Of a stretch of 64,000 nucleotides of DNA, positions 42,251 through 51,925 are shown one piece after another; positions within the stretch are counted from its first letter, which is position 1, and each line of letters begins with the position of its first letter. The position numbers were made by a program, and so were the translations under genes. Origin of the DNA: Allomuricauda ruestringensis DSM 13258 (GTDB lineage Bacteria > Bacteroidota > Bacteroidia > Flavobacteriales > Flavobacteriaceae); the NCBI RefSeq assembly GCF_000224085.1, contig NC_015945.1, positions 3,778,423 to 3,842,422 on the forward strand, in the 5' to 3' direction. Below the pieces are notes generated by a model, which saw nothing but the letters and a program-made list of their open reading frames with translations, did no database searches and was not told where the DNA came from.

Positions 42251-43203
42251 TGCTGTTCCAAAACAAAATTTACAGTGTTTTCTTCAAGCCTTATATCGTA
42301 TACTTTTTGTGGGCTTTGTGTAATCTCCAAGAACAAAGTACTACTTTCAGCTCCATTTAATTGCCCATAATCTGCAACAATTTCAAAGTCGGAGACCGAA
42401 ATTTCCTTTAAACGCTCAATAGTCGCCTTGCACAATACCGTTACTGAATTGGGAAAGGTCCTTACTTGGTACCCTTCGGGAATATTCAGCACTTGCACAG
42501 GTACCTCAAAAATCTTTTCTGAAAACTTTGAGACCTTGCCAAAAACCTTTGCCCTACCTACCGAAAAAATACTGTTGTCCAGTCCTTTTGGGAAAATCAG
42601 GGTAACTTCGTTGGAAAAATCGGCATTGACATTGGTTAGTTGTATGGATGATGTTTTTATTGATTTGATGGTATCAATTTCATTTTTTGGTCCTTTCACC
42701 TCAACCGAATCTGGTGAAACCTTAATTTCCCCATCAAGAATATAGTTTTGCTGAAGCTGTAAATCCACCCTCGCCTGTATGGGTATCTTCTTGGAATCCA
42801 CTTGGTAGAGATCTACTTCCAATTGGTTCCTGTCCAAATCCAAAAGTGATATGTTCTGTGATAATTGCTGATCCATTTGTTTGATCAACACCTCTTTGCT
42901 CAACACAAAATCACCATTTTGGAATTCTACTTCAGAGACATCAATATCAATACGGCGCTTAAAAATTTTATAGTATAAAAATTGAAAGCCACTGGTTCGG
43001 AGTTTGGCCTCAATTTGATCATTTGAATTCTTCCCCAACAACAACGAGTCGGGAAGATTTCGATAATTTAGTGTAAAATAGGCCCTTGACTCATACGTTT
43101 CAGAAAGGTTGCTGATAAACCAAGCAAAAAAGGAGCACAACAGGAACAACGAAAATACTTTCGCTTTCTTTTGATTGAGGCCGTTCAATAGCTTTTTTAA
43201 CAC
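42247..43203 (-). CDS. YbbR-like domain membrane-anchored protein
   Basis: 318 residues. One N-terminal membrane helix (VFSLFLLCSFFAWFISNL), then periplasmic beta-rich repeats of the YbbR type (IPIQARVDLQLQQNYILDG, VEVKGPKNEIDTIKSIKTSSIQL, EVPVQVLNIPEGYQVRTFP). In Firmicutes YbbR (CdaR) regulates the di-adenylate cyclase CdaA, but no cdaA is adjacent here. The conserved link with coaE in Bacteroidota suggests a housekeeping envelope role that is not known. Confidence 0.85.
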   Translation of the reverse strand: MLKKLLNGLNQKKAKVFSLFLLCSFFAWFISNLSETYESRAYFTLNYRNLPDSLLLGKNSNDQIEAKLRTSGFQFLYYKIFKRRIDIDVSEVEFQNGDFVLSKEVLIKQMDQQLSQNISLLDLDRNQLEVDLYQVDSKKIPIQARVDLQLQQNYILDGEIKVSPDSVEVKGPKNEIDTIKSIKTSSIQLTNVNADFSNEVTLIFPKGLDNSIFSVGRAKVFGKVSKFSEKIFEVPVQVLNIPEGYQVRTFPNSVTVLCKATIERLKEISVSDFEIVADYGQLNGAESSTLFLEITQSPQKVYDIRLEENTVNFVLEQQ

Positions 43204-43205
43204 TT

Positions 43206-44213
43206 TTATTTTTTCTTGAAAAATAGTTTGGGAAACAGTTCCTCTGCTTCCTTATTACTAAAGTTAAGCAACATTGTGGACTTGAAAAAACCAATTCCAT
43301 ATCCCGTAAATTGGACCAAGGCAGCATAAATGGTTAAAATGGCCACCTTTATGTCTTTGTTCCGTATTAAGGCATCCAAGAATAAAATTGAAAAATAGAA
43401 CACGTACAACATCAAGGGCAACCAAAGTCCTATTATAGCCAAGATTATGGCAACGCACATTCCCAGCATAAACAAAGTTGGAAACCAGTAGGTGGGCTTG
43501 GCCGTTCCAGGATGCCATTTATTTAGAATGGGCCGAACCATACCAAATTTATTCACCTGAATATAGAACTTGTTCCAGTCTATGCGTCTTTTATGGTACA
43601 CAAAAGCTTTTGGAAACAATCTGGTTTCAAACCCTGCTTTCCAAACCCGGAAGGTAAGGTCTGGGTCTTCGCCTGGATGAATTCTGCCAAAACCTCCCGC
43701 TTTTTCAAAAGCATCTTTGGAAATGCCCATGTTAAAACTACGAGGTTGAAACTTTCCCACAGTCTTTTCCCCTCCCCGTATGCCTCCAGTAGTTAAAAAA
43801 GAGGTCATTACATAGTTTATGGCCTTTTGTACAGTGGTGAACGAAGCATCGGCTGCATCTGGTCCTCCAAAGCAATGAACAAACTCCCTTGCAAGTTCCT
43901 TGTCCACTTCGGTCAAATACTGTTTTGGGAGGATACAATCCGAATCCAAAATGATGAAATAATTCCCCTTGGCCTTTTGCATCCCAAAGTTTCTGGAATC
44001 CCCAGGACCTGAGTTTTCTTTGAAATAGTAGGAAATGGTGAGTTTGTCCCGAAACTTTTCCACGACGTCCTCCGAACGTTCCGTAGAGCCATCTTCCACA
44101 ATAACCACTTCAAAATCTTTTTGGAAATCTTGTTGCTGAAGACTCTCCAAAAGCTCACGAACTTCTTCTGGCCTATTGTAAACCGGAACTATTATGGAGA
44201 AAAGCATGTTCAT
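43206..44213 (-). CDS. Family 2 glycosyltransferase, membrane-attached
   Basis: 335 residues (or 333 from the second ATG, MLFS). A GT-A domain: SIIVPVYNRPEEVRELLESL, VVIVEDGST, and the DXD-type IILDSDCILP near 90; then GGFGRIHPGEDPDLTFRVWKAG. C-terminal membrane helices (FMLGMCVAIILAIIGLWLPLMLY) anchor it. It presumably transfers a sugar from a nucleotide donor to a lipid or glycan; the acceptor is unknown. It ends two bases before the YbbR gene. Confidence 0.9.
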   Translation of the reverse strand: MNMLFSIIVPVYNRPEEVRELLESLQQQDFQKDFEVVIVEDGSTERSEDVVEKFRDKLTISYYFKENSGPGDSRNFGMQKAKGNYFIILDSDCILPKQYLTEVDKELAREFVHCFGGPDAADASFTTVQKAINYVMTSFLTTGGIRGGEKTVGKFQPRSFNMGISKDAFEKAGGFGRIHPGEDPDLTFRVWKAGFETRLFPKAFVYHKRRIDWNKFYIQVNKFGMVRPILNKWHPGTAKPTYWFPTLFMLGMCVAIILAIIGLWLPLMLYVFYFSILFLDALIRNKDIKVAILTIYAALVQFTGYGIGFFKSTMLLNFSNKEAEELFPKLFFKKK

Positions 44214-44243
44214 TTTTTAAATAGGAACTCTAGAAAGAAGTTT

Positions 44244-44317
44244 GTCAGTTCGAGCGCAGTCGAGAACCTTTAAAAGTTATAATTAACAAAAGAAATCTCG
44301 ACTGCGCTCGATTTGAC
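44244..44317. repeat. GTCAGTTCGAGCGCAGTCG repeat, copy 9
   Basis: Outer arms TCGAGCGCAGTCGAGA and TCTCGACTGCGCTCGA are perfect complements separated by about 33 bases, with GTCAG and TTGAC at the ends. It lies between fabI and the glycosyltransferase gene. Confidence 0.7.
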
Positions 44318-44340
44318 ACTATTTTTTAATGCAAAGTGGT

Positions 44341-45153
44341 TTACTCCGAAAATTCATCAATAACCTCTTGGCTTACCCCTGTATTGGAGAACCCTCCATC
44401 GTGAAAGAGGTTTTGCATAGTCACCTTTTTGGTCAAATCGGAGAAAAGTGAAACAGTGTAGTTGGCGCAATCATCTGCTGTGGCGTTGCCCAATGGCGAC
44501 ATTTTTTCCGCATAATTGATAAATCCATCAAATCCTTTTACGCCTTGCCCTGCAGTGGTTGGAGTCGGAGATTGGGAAATGGTGTTCACTCTTACTTTAT
44601 GTTCCTTTCCAAAAAAGTAACCAAAACTTCTCGCCACAGACTCCAAATACGCCTTATTATCGGCCATATCGTTGTAATCGGGGAAGGTTCTTTGCGCCGC
44701 CATATAGGTTAGGGCAACTATACTCCCCCATTGGTTCATAGCCTCCGCCTTGTAAAGTGATTGCATTACTTTGTGGAAAGATAGTGCGGATACATCCCAA
44801 CCTTTCTCGGTAAAGCTGTAGTTCTCGTCTGTATAGTGCCTTCCCTTTCTAACGTTTACGGACATTCCTATGGAATGAAGCACAAAATCCAATTTTCCAC
44901 CCAAAATCTCCATGGACTTCTCCACCAAGTTTTTCAGGTCTTCTTCGTTAGTGGCATCTGCGGGAATAATTTCTGAAATGGTTTTTCCCGCAAGTTCATT
45001 TATTTGCCCCATACGCATAGCGATGGGCGCATTGGTAAGTACAAATGTACCTCCCTCTTCATGAACACGTTCTGCGGTTTTCCAAGCAATGGAGTTTGCA
45101 TCCAGAGCTCCAAAAATGATTCCTTTTTTACCTTTTAAAAGATTGTATGCCAT
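44341..45153 (-). CDS. fabI: Enoyl-[acyl-carrier-protein] reductase (NADH), FabI
   Basis: 270 residues from ATG 45153 (MAYNLLKGKKG). It reduces trans-2-enoyl-ACP in fatty acid elongation. It is an atypical SDR: IIFGALDANSIAWKTAE cofactor loop, HSIGMSV, and the pair Tyr-x6-Lys in YNDMADNKAYLES. A frame reaches 45183, but a TATCTTTG promoter element on this strand lies at 45188-45181, so the shorter start is right. A target of triclosan-type inhibitors in other bacteria. Confidence 0.95.
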   Translation of the reverse strand: MAYNLLKGKKGIIFGALDANSIAWKTAERVHEEGGTFVLTNAPIAMRMGQINELAGKTISEIIPADATNEEDLKNLVEKSMEILGGKLDFVLHSIGMSVNVRKGRHYTDENYSFTEKGWDVSALSFHKVMQSLYKAEAMNQWGSIVALTYMAAQRTFPDYNDMADNKAYLESVARSFGYFFGKEHKVRVNTISQSPTPTTAGQGVKGFDGFINYAEKMSPLGNATADDCANYTVSLFSDLTKKVTMQNLFHDGGFSNTGVSQEVIDEFSE

Positions 45154-45180
45154 AATTTTTTGCAATTGTTGATTGTGCGA

Positions 45181-45188
45181 CAAAGATA
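45181..45188 (-). promoter_or_regulatory. -7 element of fabI (TATCTTTG)
   Basis: Exact TAnnTTTG on the minus strand; start of transcription would be near 45177, about 24 bases before ATG 45153. The -33 element is poor. Confidence 0.45.
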
Positions 45189-45233
45189 TTTAAACTATTT
45201 GAATGTTAACCCTACACAAATATATAGATTCCA

Positions 45234-45310
45234 GTCATGCTGAACTTGTTTCAGCATCTCATCCATTCAATGGCTTATTTAATGAGACCCTGAAATAAAT
45301 TCAGGGTGAC
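45234..45310. repeat. GTCATGCTGAAC...GGGTGAC repeat, copy 10
   Basis: GCTGAACTTGTTTCAGC forms a hairpin on the left and CCCTGAAATAAATTCAGGG one on the right, bounded by GTCAT and GTGAC. It fills the space between recN and fabI. Confidence 0.65.
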
Positions 45311-45351
45311 GGTCCTTAATTTTAATGGAGAAATTAACATGGAATATAGTT

Positions 45352-47004
45352 CTACTGCAACAGCTCCTTAGCATGGGCCAAAGCGGATTCGGATAAGGAC
45401 TTACCACCCAACATTTCTGCCAGTTCTCGCACACGCTCATCAGTGCTTAATTGTTTGATGTGTGTGCTTGTTCCTTCCGCACCTTCTTCTTTATAGACCT
45501 TGAATTGGTAGTTTCCTTTTGATGCGACCTGCGGCAAGTGGGTAATGGAAAACACCTGCATGGTACTGCTCATTTGCTGCATAATCTCCCCCATTCGGTT
45601 CGATATTTCTCCCGAAACTCCAGTGTCAATTTCATCGAACATCATGGTGGGCAGGTTTTCATACTCCGCTAAAATGGATTTTATAGTCAACATAATACGG
45701 GAAAGTTCCCCGCCTGATGCTACTTTTTTCAGTTCGCCATAATTGGAACCCTTGTTCGCGGAAAATAAGAATACCAAATCATCCTTTCCGTTGGTTTTGA
45801 ACGATTTGGATGGGCTCACCTCAATATTAAACGTAGCTGATGGCATACCCAAAGATGCCAAGTTTGCCTGAAGCCTTTCGTTCAACTTTGGGATGACGGA
45901 TTTTCTACCGTCGCTTATTTTTTGCGCCCATGCATCCACTTTTTTGGCGATAGCTGAAACCTCTTCTCTTTTTTCTTTGATTTTGGACTCAATATTGGCC
46001 ACGACATCCACTTTTTGAGCTAATTCCTCCCGAATAGCAATCAATTCTGATACCGAATCGGTATGGTGTTTTTTCTGAAGGTCGTACAATTGTTGTAATT
46101 GCCCATTAACCACCTCCAATCGCTCTGGATTGGCTTCCACCTTATCTTTTAATTGTTCCAGTTCAGAAGCGATATCGTCGGTTTCAATCAATACAGATTG
46201 AATCCTATCGCTCAACGATTTATAGTCAGCCCCAAAATCCGTTAAACCTTGAAATGCCCGTTTTAAATCGGTAAGCCTGCCTACAATGCCCAATTGTTCA
46301 TCATTCAATAATTGATGTCCCGCGGACAATTGCTCCATAATCTGCTCCACATTGCTCAATTGCTCATATTCGGCCTCTAACTCTTCCTGCATGCCTTCTT
46401 TGAGCTTTGCAGCCTTTAATTCTTCAAGCAAAAAACTGTTGTAATCGTGTTCTTTATCTGCTTCAGTCTGAAAATCCTCCAACTTTTGAAGCTCCTTGGA
46501 AGCCGTTCTCAACTTTTCAAGTTCCTGTGTGTACCCCAAAAGATTTTCCGAGTTATCTGCCAAAGCATCCAACACCTTCATCTGGAAATCATTTTCGGTA
46601 AGGCGCATGGTCTGGTGCTGGGAATGCACATCCACCAATTGGTCGCCCAGTGCCCGCATCACATCCAAAGTAACGGGAGAATCGTTCACAAACGCCCTGG
46701 ATTTTCCGCTGGGCAGTATTTCCCGACGAAGAATGGTTTTGTCATCATAATCCAAATCATTATCCTCAAAAAAAGACTGGAGTTGGTATTTGGACACATC
46801 GAACTCTGCTTCTATCACGCATTTTTGTGCCGTATTTTTTAGTGATGATAAATCGGCACGCTTTCCCAATACCATGGAAAGGCCTCCCAAGAGTATCGAT
46901 TTTCCTGCCCCGGTTTCCCCAGTTATTGTGGTGAATCCGTTAGAAAACGAAACACTTACATCATCAATCAGTGCATAATTTTGGATGGATAGATTTACTA
47001 GCAA
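45352..47004 (-). CDS. recN: DNA repair protein RecN
   Basis: 550 residues, full length. An SMC-like ATPase for double-strand break repair: Walker A ITGETGAGKSILLGGLSMVLG near residue 30, two long coiled-coil arms (~150-360), and the C-terminal signature KVASGGELSRIMLTIKSIL with Walker B TMMFDEIDTGVSG. It follows porD by 46 bases as last gene of the bamD-rpoZ-coaBC-porD-recN unit. Confidence 0.97.
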   Translation of the reverse strand: MLVNLSIQNYALIDDVSVSFSNGFTTITGETGAGKSILLGGLSMVLGKRADLSSLKNTAQKCVIEAEFDVSKYQLQSFFEDNDLDYDDKTILRREILPSGKSRAFVNDSPVTLDVMRALGDQLVDVHSQHQTMRLTENDFQMKVLDALADNSENLLGYTQELEKLRTASKELQKLEDFQTEADKEHDYNSFLLEELKAAKLKEGMQEELEAEYEQLSNVEQIMEQLSAGHQLLNDEQLGIVGRLTDLKRAFQGLTDFGADYKSLSDRIQSVLIETDDIASELEQLKDKVEANPERLEVVNGQLQQLYDLQKKHHTDSVSELIAIREELAQKVDVVANIESKIKEKREEVSAIAKKVDAWAQKISDGRKSVIPKLNERLQANLASLGMPSATFNIEVSPSKSFKTNGKDDLVFLFSANKGSNYGELKKVASGGELSRIMLTIKSILAEYENLPTMMFDEIDTGVSGEISNRMGEIMQQMSSTMQVFSITHLPQVASKGNYQFKVYKEEGAEGTSTHIKQLSTDERVRELAEMLGGKSLSESALAHAKELLQ

Positions 47005-47050
47005 TATTGAAGATTTTACCCGTAAAGATAAACCTCTTTATAGAACTGCA

Positions 47051-47941
47051 CTAGTAATTTATTTCATTCCATGTGCTGGAATAAAATGGAGCCACTTTAT
47101 TGAGGGTTTCCTTGAGTTTTACAATGTCCACTTTGGGACCATCGGAGAAGATGTTTTGGATTTCCTCTGATTTTGCATCAAAAAAAGTCTGAATCAAAAA
47201 GGCATTGGGTCTACGGCTAATGAGTGTTTCAAATAAACGTAGGCTTCCTGCTATAATTTGTTTGCCCGTACTGTTGTTGTCCGCCAAGATATCGAGTCCT
47301 TTTCTGTGGTAATTGTACATGGCGATTCGATATTCCCTAAAGGAATTGCTCAATAGGTTATCCACCAATTCAAAACGGCTGCGATCACCAGTGTCCTGAC
47401 TCCATCCGCTATAACTGGAACTTTGTGCCTGTGTTACAATATTTTGGGCCTGACGGTAGAAGTCATTCCCGCCTTCCAGGGAAAAGGTGTCGGCATCCAA
47501 CCCTAAAATAATATAGACGTAGTACGAAATAACACCTACTAGATTGGAATCGAAATTGTTTGGATTATACACCAAAGGTTGAAATTCCTGATACTGAAAA
47601 TTAAAGGAATTGTCCTTGTAATTAAACACGGGGCTTTCGTAAGTGGTATTGAACACGGGTCTTGTTGACTGAATTTGGATATTGGCCTCAAAACGGTCCG
47701 ATTCGTATTGGGTAACGGTAATGAACATCCGAGCATTTACCCGTTCATTATCGCGATATACCCTGTTCGTCCATTTGCTTTTGTTCACAAAATCATTGAG
47801 GGAACGCTCCAAAGTCCTAAAAATCTGCTGGTTGGTCTGGCCCACTTGATCAGAGTTCACGGTTACCTCACAATTCAGTTCCTGTGCCGGAAGAGCAAGG
47901 GTAACAAGCAATAGAAAAACGGAAAACAGTATTTTACGCAT
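47051..47941 (-). CDS. porD: Type IX secretion protein PorD (DUF4835)
   Basis: 296 residues with a signal peptide MRKILFSVFLLLVTLALPAQ. The mature part matches the DUF4835 pattern (LNCEVTVNSDQVGQTNQQIFRTLERSLNDFVNKSKWT). PorD of Porphyromonas gingivalis, a member of this family, is needed for type IX secretion, presumably in the periplasm or outer membrane. Its start overlaps coaBC by eight bases. The conserved position between coaBC and recN is a hallmark of the phylum. Confidence 0.9.
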   Translation of the reverse strand: MRKILFSVFLLLVTLALPAQELNCEVTVNSDQVGQTNQQIFRTLERSLNDFVNKSKWTNRVYRDNERVNARMFITVTQYESDRFEANIQIQSTRPVFNTTYESPVFNYKDNSFNFQYQEFQPLVYNPNNFDSNLVGVISYYVYIILGLDADTFSLEGGNDFYRQAQNIVTQAQSSSYSGWSQDTGDRSRFELVDNLLSNSFREYRIAMYNYHRKGLDILADNNSTGKQIIAGSLRLFETLISRRPNAFLIQTFFDAKSEEIQNIFSDGPKVDIVKLKETLNKVAPFYSSTWNEINY

Positions 47942-49139
47942 GGATTCTGGAGATGATTTCTTCCCAAATATCGGAAGCCACTTCGGGCTTCGTCTTCAAA
48001 TCAAACGTTTTTATCTCCGAATTCTTATCTATAAAGGTGATTTTATTCGTGCTGCCTCCAAATCCGGCACCATCATCTTTTAATGAGTTAAGTACAATGC
48101 CATCCAAATGCTTTCTTTTGAGCTTGCCTTTGGCATTTTCCAGTTCGTTCTGGGTCTCCAAGGCAAAACCTACCAAAAATTGATTTTTTTTGTTTTCGCC
48201 GAGCGACATGAGAATATCCGGAGTACGTTCCAACTCAATGAACATTTCGCCCGCTTTTTTCTTTACTTTTTCCGTTGCGATGGATTTAGGTCGATAATCA
48301 GCTACGGCAGCAGCACAAATGGCAATATCCATGTCTGCATAATGATTATGACATACTTCGTACATTTCTTGTGCAGAGGTTACCCGTATCAGTTGAATGG
48401 AATTGTGGTTGATATTCAAGTGCGTTGGACCTGAAACCAAAACAACCTTTGCTCCCAAATCGCCTGCTTTTTTGGCCAGCTCAAACCCCATGGTTCCAGT
48501 GGAACGATTTCCCAAGAAACGAACGGGGTCAATGGCCTCATGGGTTGGCCCTGCCGTAATCAGTACTTTTTTTCCTGAAAGCGGGAGTCCTTTGCCCAAA
48601 TCTTCCTGAATGAACGCTACAATGTTCCCAGGCTCTGCCATACGCCCTTCTCCATGCAAGCCGCTGGCCAGTTCGCCAGATTCTGCTGGAATCATCGTAT
48701 TGCCAAAAGATTCAAGTTTATCCAGAGAGTTCTTGGTGGATGGATGTTTGTACATATCCAAATCCATGGCCGGAGCAAAGTAAACCGGACATTTTGCGGA
48801 TAGATAAGTGGCCAAAAGCAAATTGTCGCAAGTTCCGTTGGCCATTTTAGATAGGGTGTTGGCCGTAGCGGGGGCAATCAGCATAATATCTGCCCAAAGA
48901 CCGAGCTGCACATGGTTGTTCCAAGAGAGACTTCCATCTTCTTCGTTCACAAAATCCATCAAAACTGGATTCTTGGAAAGTGTGGACAATGTAAGGGGCG
49001 AAACAAAAGAGCTGGCACTCTGGGTCATTACAATTTTGACCTGGGCACCAGCTTTAATCAGTAAACGAACAAGAAATGTGGTCTTGTAGGCGGCAATTCC
49101 CCCGGAAATTCCTAAAAGGATATTTTTACCGCTAAGCAT
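47934..49139 (-). CDS. coaBC: Bifunctional phosphopantothenoylcysteine decarboxylase / phosphopantothenate-cysteine ligase
   Basis: 401 residues. The N-terminal flavoprotein CoaC domain (KNILLGISGGIAAYKTTFLVRLL; APAMDLDMYKHPST) makes phosphopantetheine; the C-terminal CoaB domain (KKVLITAGPTHEAIDPVRFLGNRSTG; AAAVADYRP) joins cysteine to phosphopantothenate. Together they form two consecutive steps of coenzyme A synthesis. Translationally linked to rpoZ upstream and porD downstream. Confidence 0.96.
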   Translation of the reverse strand: MLSGKNILLGISGGIAAYKTTFLVRLLIKAGAQVKIVMTQSASSFVSPLTLSTLSKNPVLMDFVNEEDGSLSWNNHVQLGLWADIMLIAPATANTLSKMANGTCDNLLLATYLSAKCPVYFAPAMDLDMYKHPSTKNSLDKLESFGNTMIPAESGELASGLHGEGRMAEPGNIVAFIQEDLGKGLPLSGKKVLITAGPTHEAIDPVRFLGNRSTGTMGFELAKKAGDLGAKVVLVSGPTHLNINHNSIQLIRVTSAQEMYEVCHNHYADMDIAICAAAVADYRPKSIATEKVKKKAGEMFIELERTPDILMSLGENKKNQFLVGFALETQNELENAKGKLKRKHLDGIVLNSLKDDGAGFGGSTNKITFIDKNSEIKTFDLKTKPEVASDIWEEIISRIHA

Positions 49140-49142
49140 TTC

Positions 49143-49469
49143 TTAGGCGTCTTTCTCTGTATTCCTGTAGTAAATTTTATCCTCCAACCACTCTTGCACT
49201 GCCAAAGCGTGTGGTTTTGGCAACTTTTCGTAAAACTTGGAAACCTCGATTTGTTCTTTGTTCTCGAACACTTCTTCCAAGCTGTCGCTGTATGTGGCGA
49301 ACTCTTCAAGCTTTTCCAACAACTCCTTTTTTATTTCAGAATTGATTTGGATAGCTCTTTTTGAAGCTATGGAAATAGCTTCATATATATTTTCGGTTTT
49401 TTCGTCAAACTCGTTTCTGTTGAGTGTTACTGTGGAAACCGGGGCCTTGGTGTTTTTCAAATCTTGCAT
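49143..49469 (-). CDS. rpoZ: RNA polymerase omega subunit
   Basis: 108 residues. The Bacteroidota form of omega: NIYEAISIASKRAIQINSEIKKELLEKLEEFA corresponds to the conserved region that wraps the beta-prime C terminus. It helps assemble RNA polymerase. It lies 24 bases after bamD and 3 bases before coaBC, as elsewhere in the phylum. Confidence 0.92.
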   Translation of the reverse strand: MQDLKNTKAPVSTVTLNRNEFDEKTENIYEAISIASKRAIQINSEIKKELLEKLEEFATYSDSLEEVFENKEQIEVSKFYEKLPKPHALAVQEWLEDKIYYRNTEKDA

Positions 49470-49493
49470 GTGCAGTGGTTTAAAAACTAATTT

Positions 49494-50315
49494 TTATTTG
49501 GATAAGGAAGTTGTATATACACTCAATTCCTGTTGAATCGTTTCAGCAAGTTCATCAGCTTCTTTTTTGAATTTCGACTCTGGAAAATAGCGCATTAAAT
49601 TATTATATGAGTCAAGAGCATCTTCCAATCGCTCTTTCTTCTTGTCCATTGTACTGTTCAAAGCCAGCTCTGTAGCTGCTTCAATTCGGTAATAAAGGGC
49701 TTCTTCCCTGTATACCGAACCTGGATTATCAGTTATAAAATTATCGAATGCCGTTATAGCAGAAATCAAAACAGGCAGGTTAAATTTTCCTAATTTGTTG
49801 AATTGTTTCGCTATTTCTATCTGTTTCTTCTCTTTCTTGGTGGTCAGCTCCTTGGCCATGGCATTGGCTTCCTCAAAATATTCCGATTCGGAATAATTGT
49901 TGATAAAGGTTTGGAGCTTCAACAAGGCTTTATCCGTTTCCGTCTGGTCCAAAGAATATTTTGGAGACAGCATGTAGTAACTTTTTGCTCCCAAAAAGCT
50001 CGCTTCTTGGATTTTATCACTTCGTGGATAAGATTTTATAAAACGTTCGAACTGATAACCTGACAAATAATAATCACCTTTCTTGAAATAACTGTCGGCA
50101 AAAAAGAACATTACCCGCTCTCCTTGGGGTTTACCAACGTATTTGGGCGCAATTTGCTCAAACAAACGAACTGCCCTTTTATAATCACCCTCGTTGTACA
50201 ATTTCTCGGCCATATCGTATTTAGCCTTCACATCAGTTTCCTTCAGTACCTTTTGGTACTCGCTACAGGATACAAGAAGTGCCATTGCACAACAAAAAAG
50301 GAGTATTGACCTCAT
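49494..50315 (-). CDS. bamD: Outer membrane assembly lipoprotein BamD
   Basis: 273 residues from ATG 50315, giving the signal MRSILLFCCAMALLVSC. The mature protein is TPR-like (YNEGDYKRAVRLFEQIAPKY, YYLSGYQFERFIKSYPRSDK) and matches BamD/YfiO, the essential BAM-complex partner of BamA at the inner face of the outer membrane. ATG 50327 is less likely because a TAATTTTG element at 50339-50332 puts the transcription start there. Confidence 0.93.
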   Translation of the reverse strand: MRSILLFCCAMALLVSCSEYQKVLKETDVKAKYDMAEKLYNEGDYKRAVRLFEQIAPKYVGKPQGERVMFFFADSYFKKGDYYLSGYQFERFIKSYPRSDKIQEASFLGAKSYYMLSPKYSLDQTETDKALLKLQTFINNYSESEYFEEANAMAKELTTKKEKKQIEIAKQFNKLGKFNLPVLISAITAFDNFITDNPGSVYREEALYYRIEAATELALNSTMDKKKERLEDALDSYNNLMRYFPESKFKKEADELAETIQQELSVYTTSLSK

Positions 50316-50331
50316 ATTCAAAAACATTTTG

Positions 50332-50339
50332 CAAAATTA
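50332..50339 (-). promoter_or_regulatory. -7 element of the bamD operon (TAATTTTG)
   Basis: Exact TAnnTTTG on the minus strand, with transcription expected near 50328. The -33 region is T-rich but lacks TTG. Confidence 0.4.
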
Positions 50340-50435
50340 GTGATATTGAATGGATATAAAAAAAGAATTTTTACCACTCAAATGTAAAGGGTACAATAGC
50401 CAATCCCCAAGAATTTGGGCAACATTTAACGAATT

Positions 50436-51326
50436 TTAAACACGAGCCCTATCCAGTGACTTTAGCGACACGCTTATTTTTTCTTTCAATGCAGGGGTTG
50501 CCTCAACCAATGGTAGCCTAACAACTGCTCGTGAAATACCTTTGTTTTCAAAGATACTTTTGATGCCTGCTGGATTACCTTCCTCAAAAATAAGGGACAT
50601 TAAAGCTGATAGTTTATGGTGGATTTCATAAGCATCCTTTGAGTTGCCTTCCAAACCCAGTTTGATCATATCCGAAAAAAGCGTTGGTAATCCCTGGCCC
50701 AAAACCGAAATAACTCCGGCCCCACCTGCCAAAACAGTTGGCAATGCCGTGGGGTCGTCGCCAGAAATAATTAAAAACCCTTTTGGTTTGTTTTTGACAA
50801 TCTCACCTATCTGCACCATATCCCCACATGCTTCTTTGATTCCCACGATATTGGAAAAATCACGGGCCAGCCTTAAGGTAGTTTCGGGCAGCATATTGCT
50901 TCCCGTCCTAGAAGGTACATTGTATAGTACAATTGGTATGGGCGATGCTTCGGCAATTACTTTAAAATGTTGGTATATGCCTTCTTGCGTAGGTTTGTTG
51001 TAATATGGCGATACGGAGAGAATGGCATCAATCTCGGATAAATCCAATGTTTTTAATTCGTTGGCAACAGCCATTGTATTGTTGCCTCCCACACCAAGCA
51101 CCAATGGAAGCCTGCCAGCATTGGCACGCACTACAATATCGACCACCAATTGTTTTTCTGCTTGGGAAAGGGTTGCAGATTCGGCCGTTGTTCCCAATAC
51201 CACCAAATAATCCACACCTCCTTGAATATTGTGTTCAACTATCCTTTCCAATGCATCTACATCTACCGATAAATCTTCTCTGAACGGAGTTACCAATGCG
51301 ACTCCTGTTCCGATCAACTGTTCCAT
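50436..51326 (-). CDS. dapA: 4-hydroxy-tetrahydrodipicolinate synthase
   Basis: 296 residues. It condenses pyruvate and aspartate semialdehyde in the diaminopimelate/lysine pathway. Signatures: [43 protein letters not shown], the tyrosine in [10 protein letters not shown], and the Schiff-base lysine in [11 protein letters not shown]. It starts 4 bases after the DUF6913 gene. Confidence 0.96.
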   Translation of the reverse strand: MEQLIGTGVALVTPFREDLSVDVDALERIVEHNIQGGVDYLVVLGTTAESATLSQAEKQLVVDIVVRANAGRLPLVLGVGGNNTMAVANELKTLDLSEIDAILSVSPYYNKPTQEGIYQHFKVIAEASPIPIVLYNVPSRTGSNMLPETTLRLARDFSNIVGIKEACGDMVQIGEIVKNKPKGFLIISGDDPTALPTVLAGGAGVISVLGQGLPTLFSDMIKLGLEGNSKDAYEIHHKLSALMSLIFEEGNPAGIKSIFENKGISRAVVRLPLVEATPALKEKISVSLKSLDRARV

Positions 51327-51330
51327 TTGT

Positions 51331-51864
51331 TCAAATTTCGTTTAAGACCTTTAAATACTTTTTCAACTCACTCTTGAACAATTTAAAATCATTCAAGGGT
51401 ATGTTTAAGATTAAATCGTTGACCTTGGAGTCCTGGGCACCTAACCCAACCTTGAGACGAGCGGGGGTTCTCACGGATAACAACTTCATCATTAAATTGT
51501 CCTCTTCGTAATAATTGACCAACATATCGTATTCCCTGCCCAAAAACTCAAGAACATAGCCGTTCTCTATTTGGCCTTTCCATCCAAGGTCCTTATCGGA
51601 GAACATTTGGATGGCATAAGGTGAATTTTTGTCGTACTCCCGCTTATAGCCAATAATTTTTATAGCGTTGGGCCTTAACCCGAACTCATCAATAAGCTCA
51701 TAAAAGGCCTCCGCTTTCTGGAAATTGTCAACATCCACTATACAGCCAACGCTGGTTATTCCCTTCTCCCTGGTCACAGACTTTGAGGGCTTTTCCATTT
51801 CCCCCTGTAAATATTTAAGCCCGGATTTAACCTTAAATTTGTCTTGGAGTCCTTTCAAAAACAT
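51331..51864 (-). CDS. DUF6913-type hypothetical protein
   Basis: 177 residues from ATG 51864; the frame remains open upstream but the divergent lipoprotein gene occupies that space. Soluble, no signal. The pattern [24 protein letters not shown] and [32 protein letters not shown] is a family known mainly from Flavobacteriaceae, usually beside dapA as here. A function tied to dapA or the cell wall is only a guess from the neighbourhood. Confidence 0.75.
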   Translation of the reverse strand: MFLKGLQDKFKVKSGLKYLQGEMEKPSKSVTREKGITSVGCIVDVDNFQKAEAFYELIDEFGLRPNAIKIIGYKREYDKNSPYAIQMFSDKDLGWKGQIENGYVLEFLGREYDMLVNYYEEDNLMMKLLSVRTPARLKVGLGAQDSKVNDLILNIPLNDFKLFKSELKKYLKVLNEI

Positions 51865-51925
51865 ATTTTTGATGATTTTTACAAAGGTAAATAATCTACC
51901 AAGACGACTTAACAAAGATACGCAC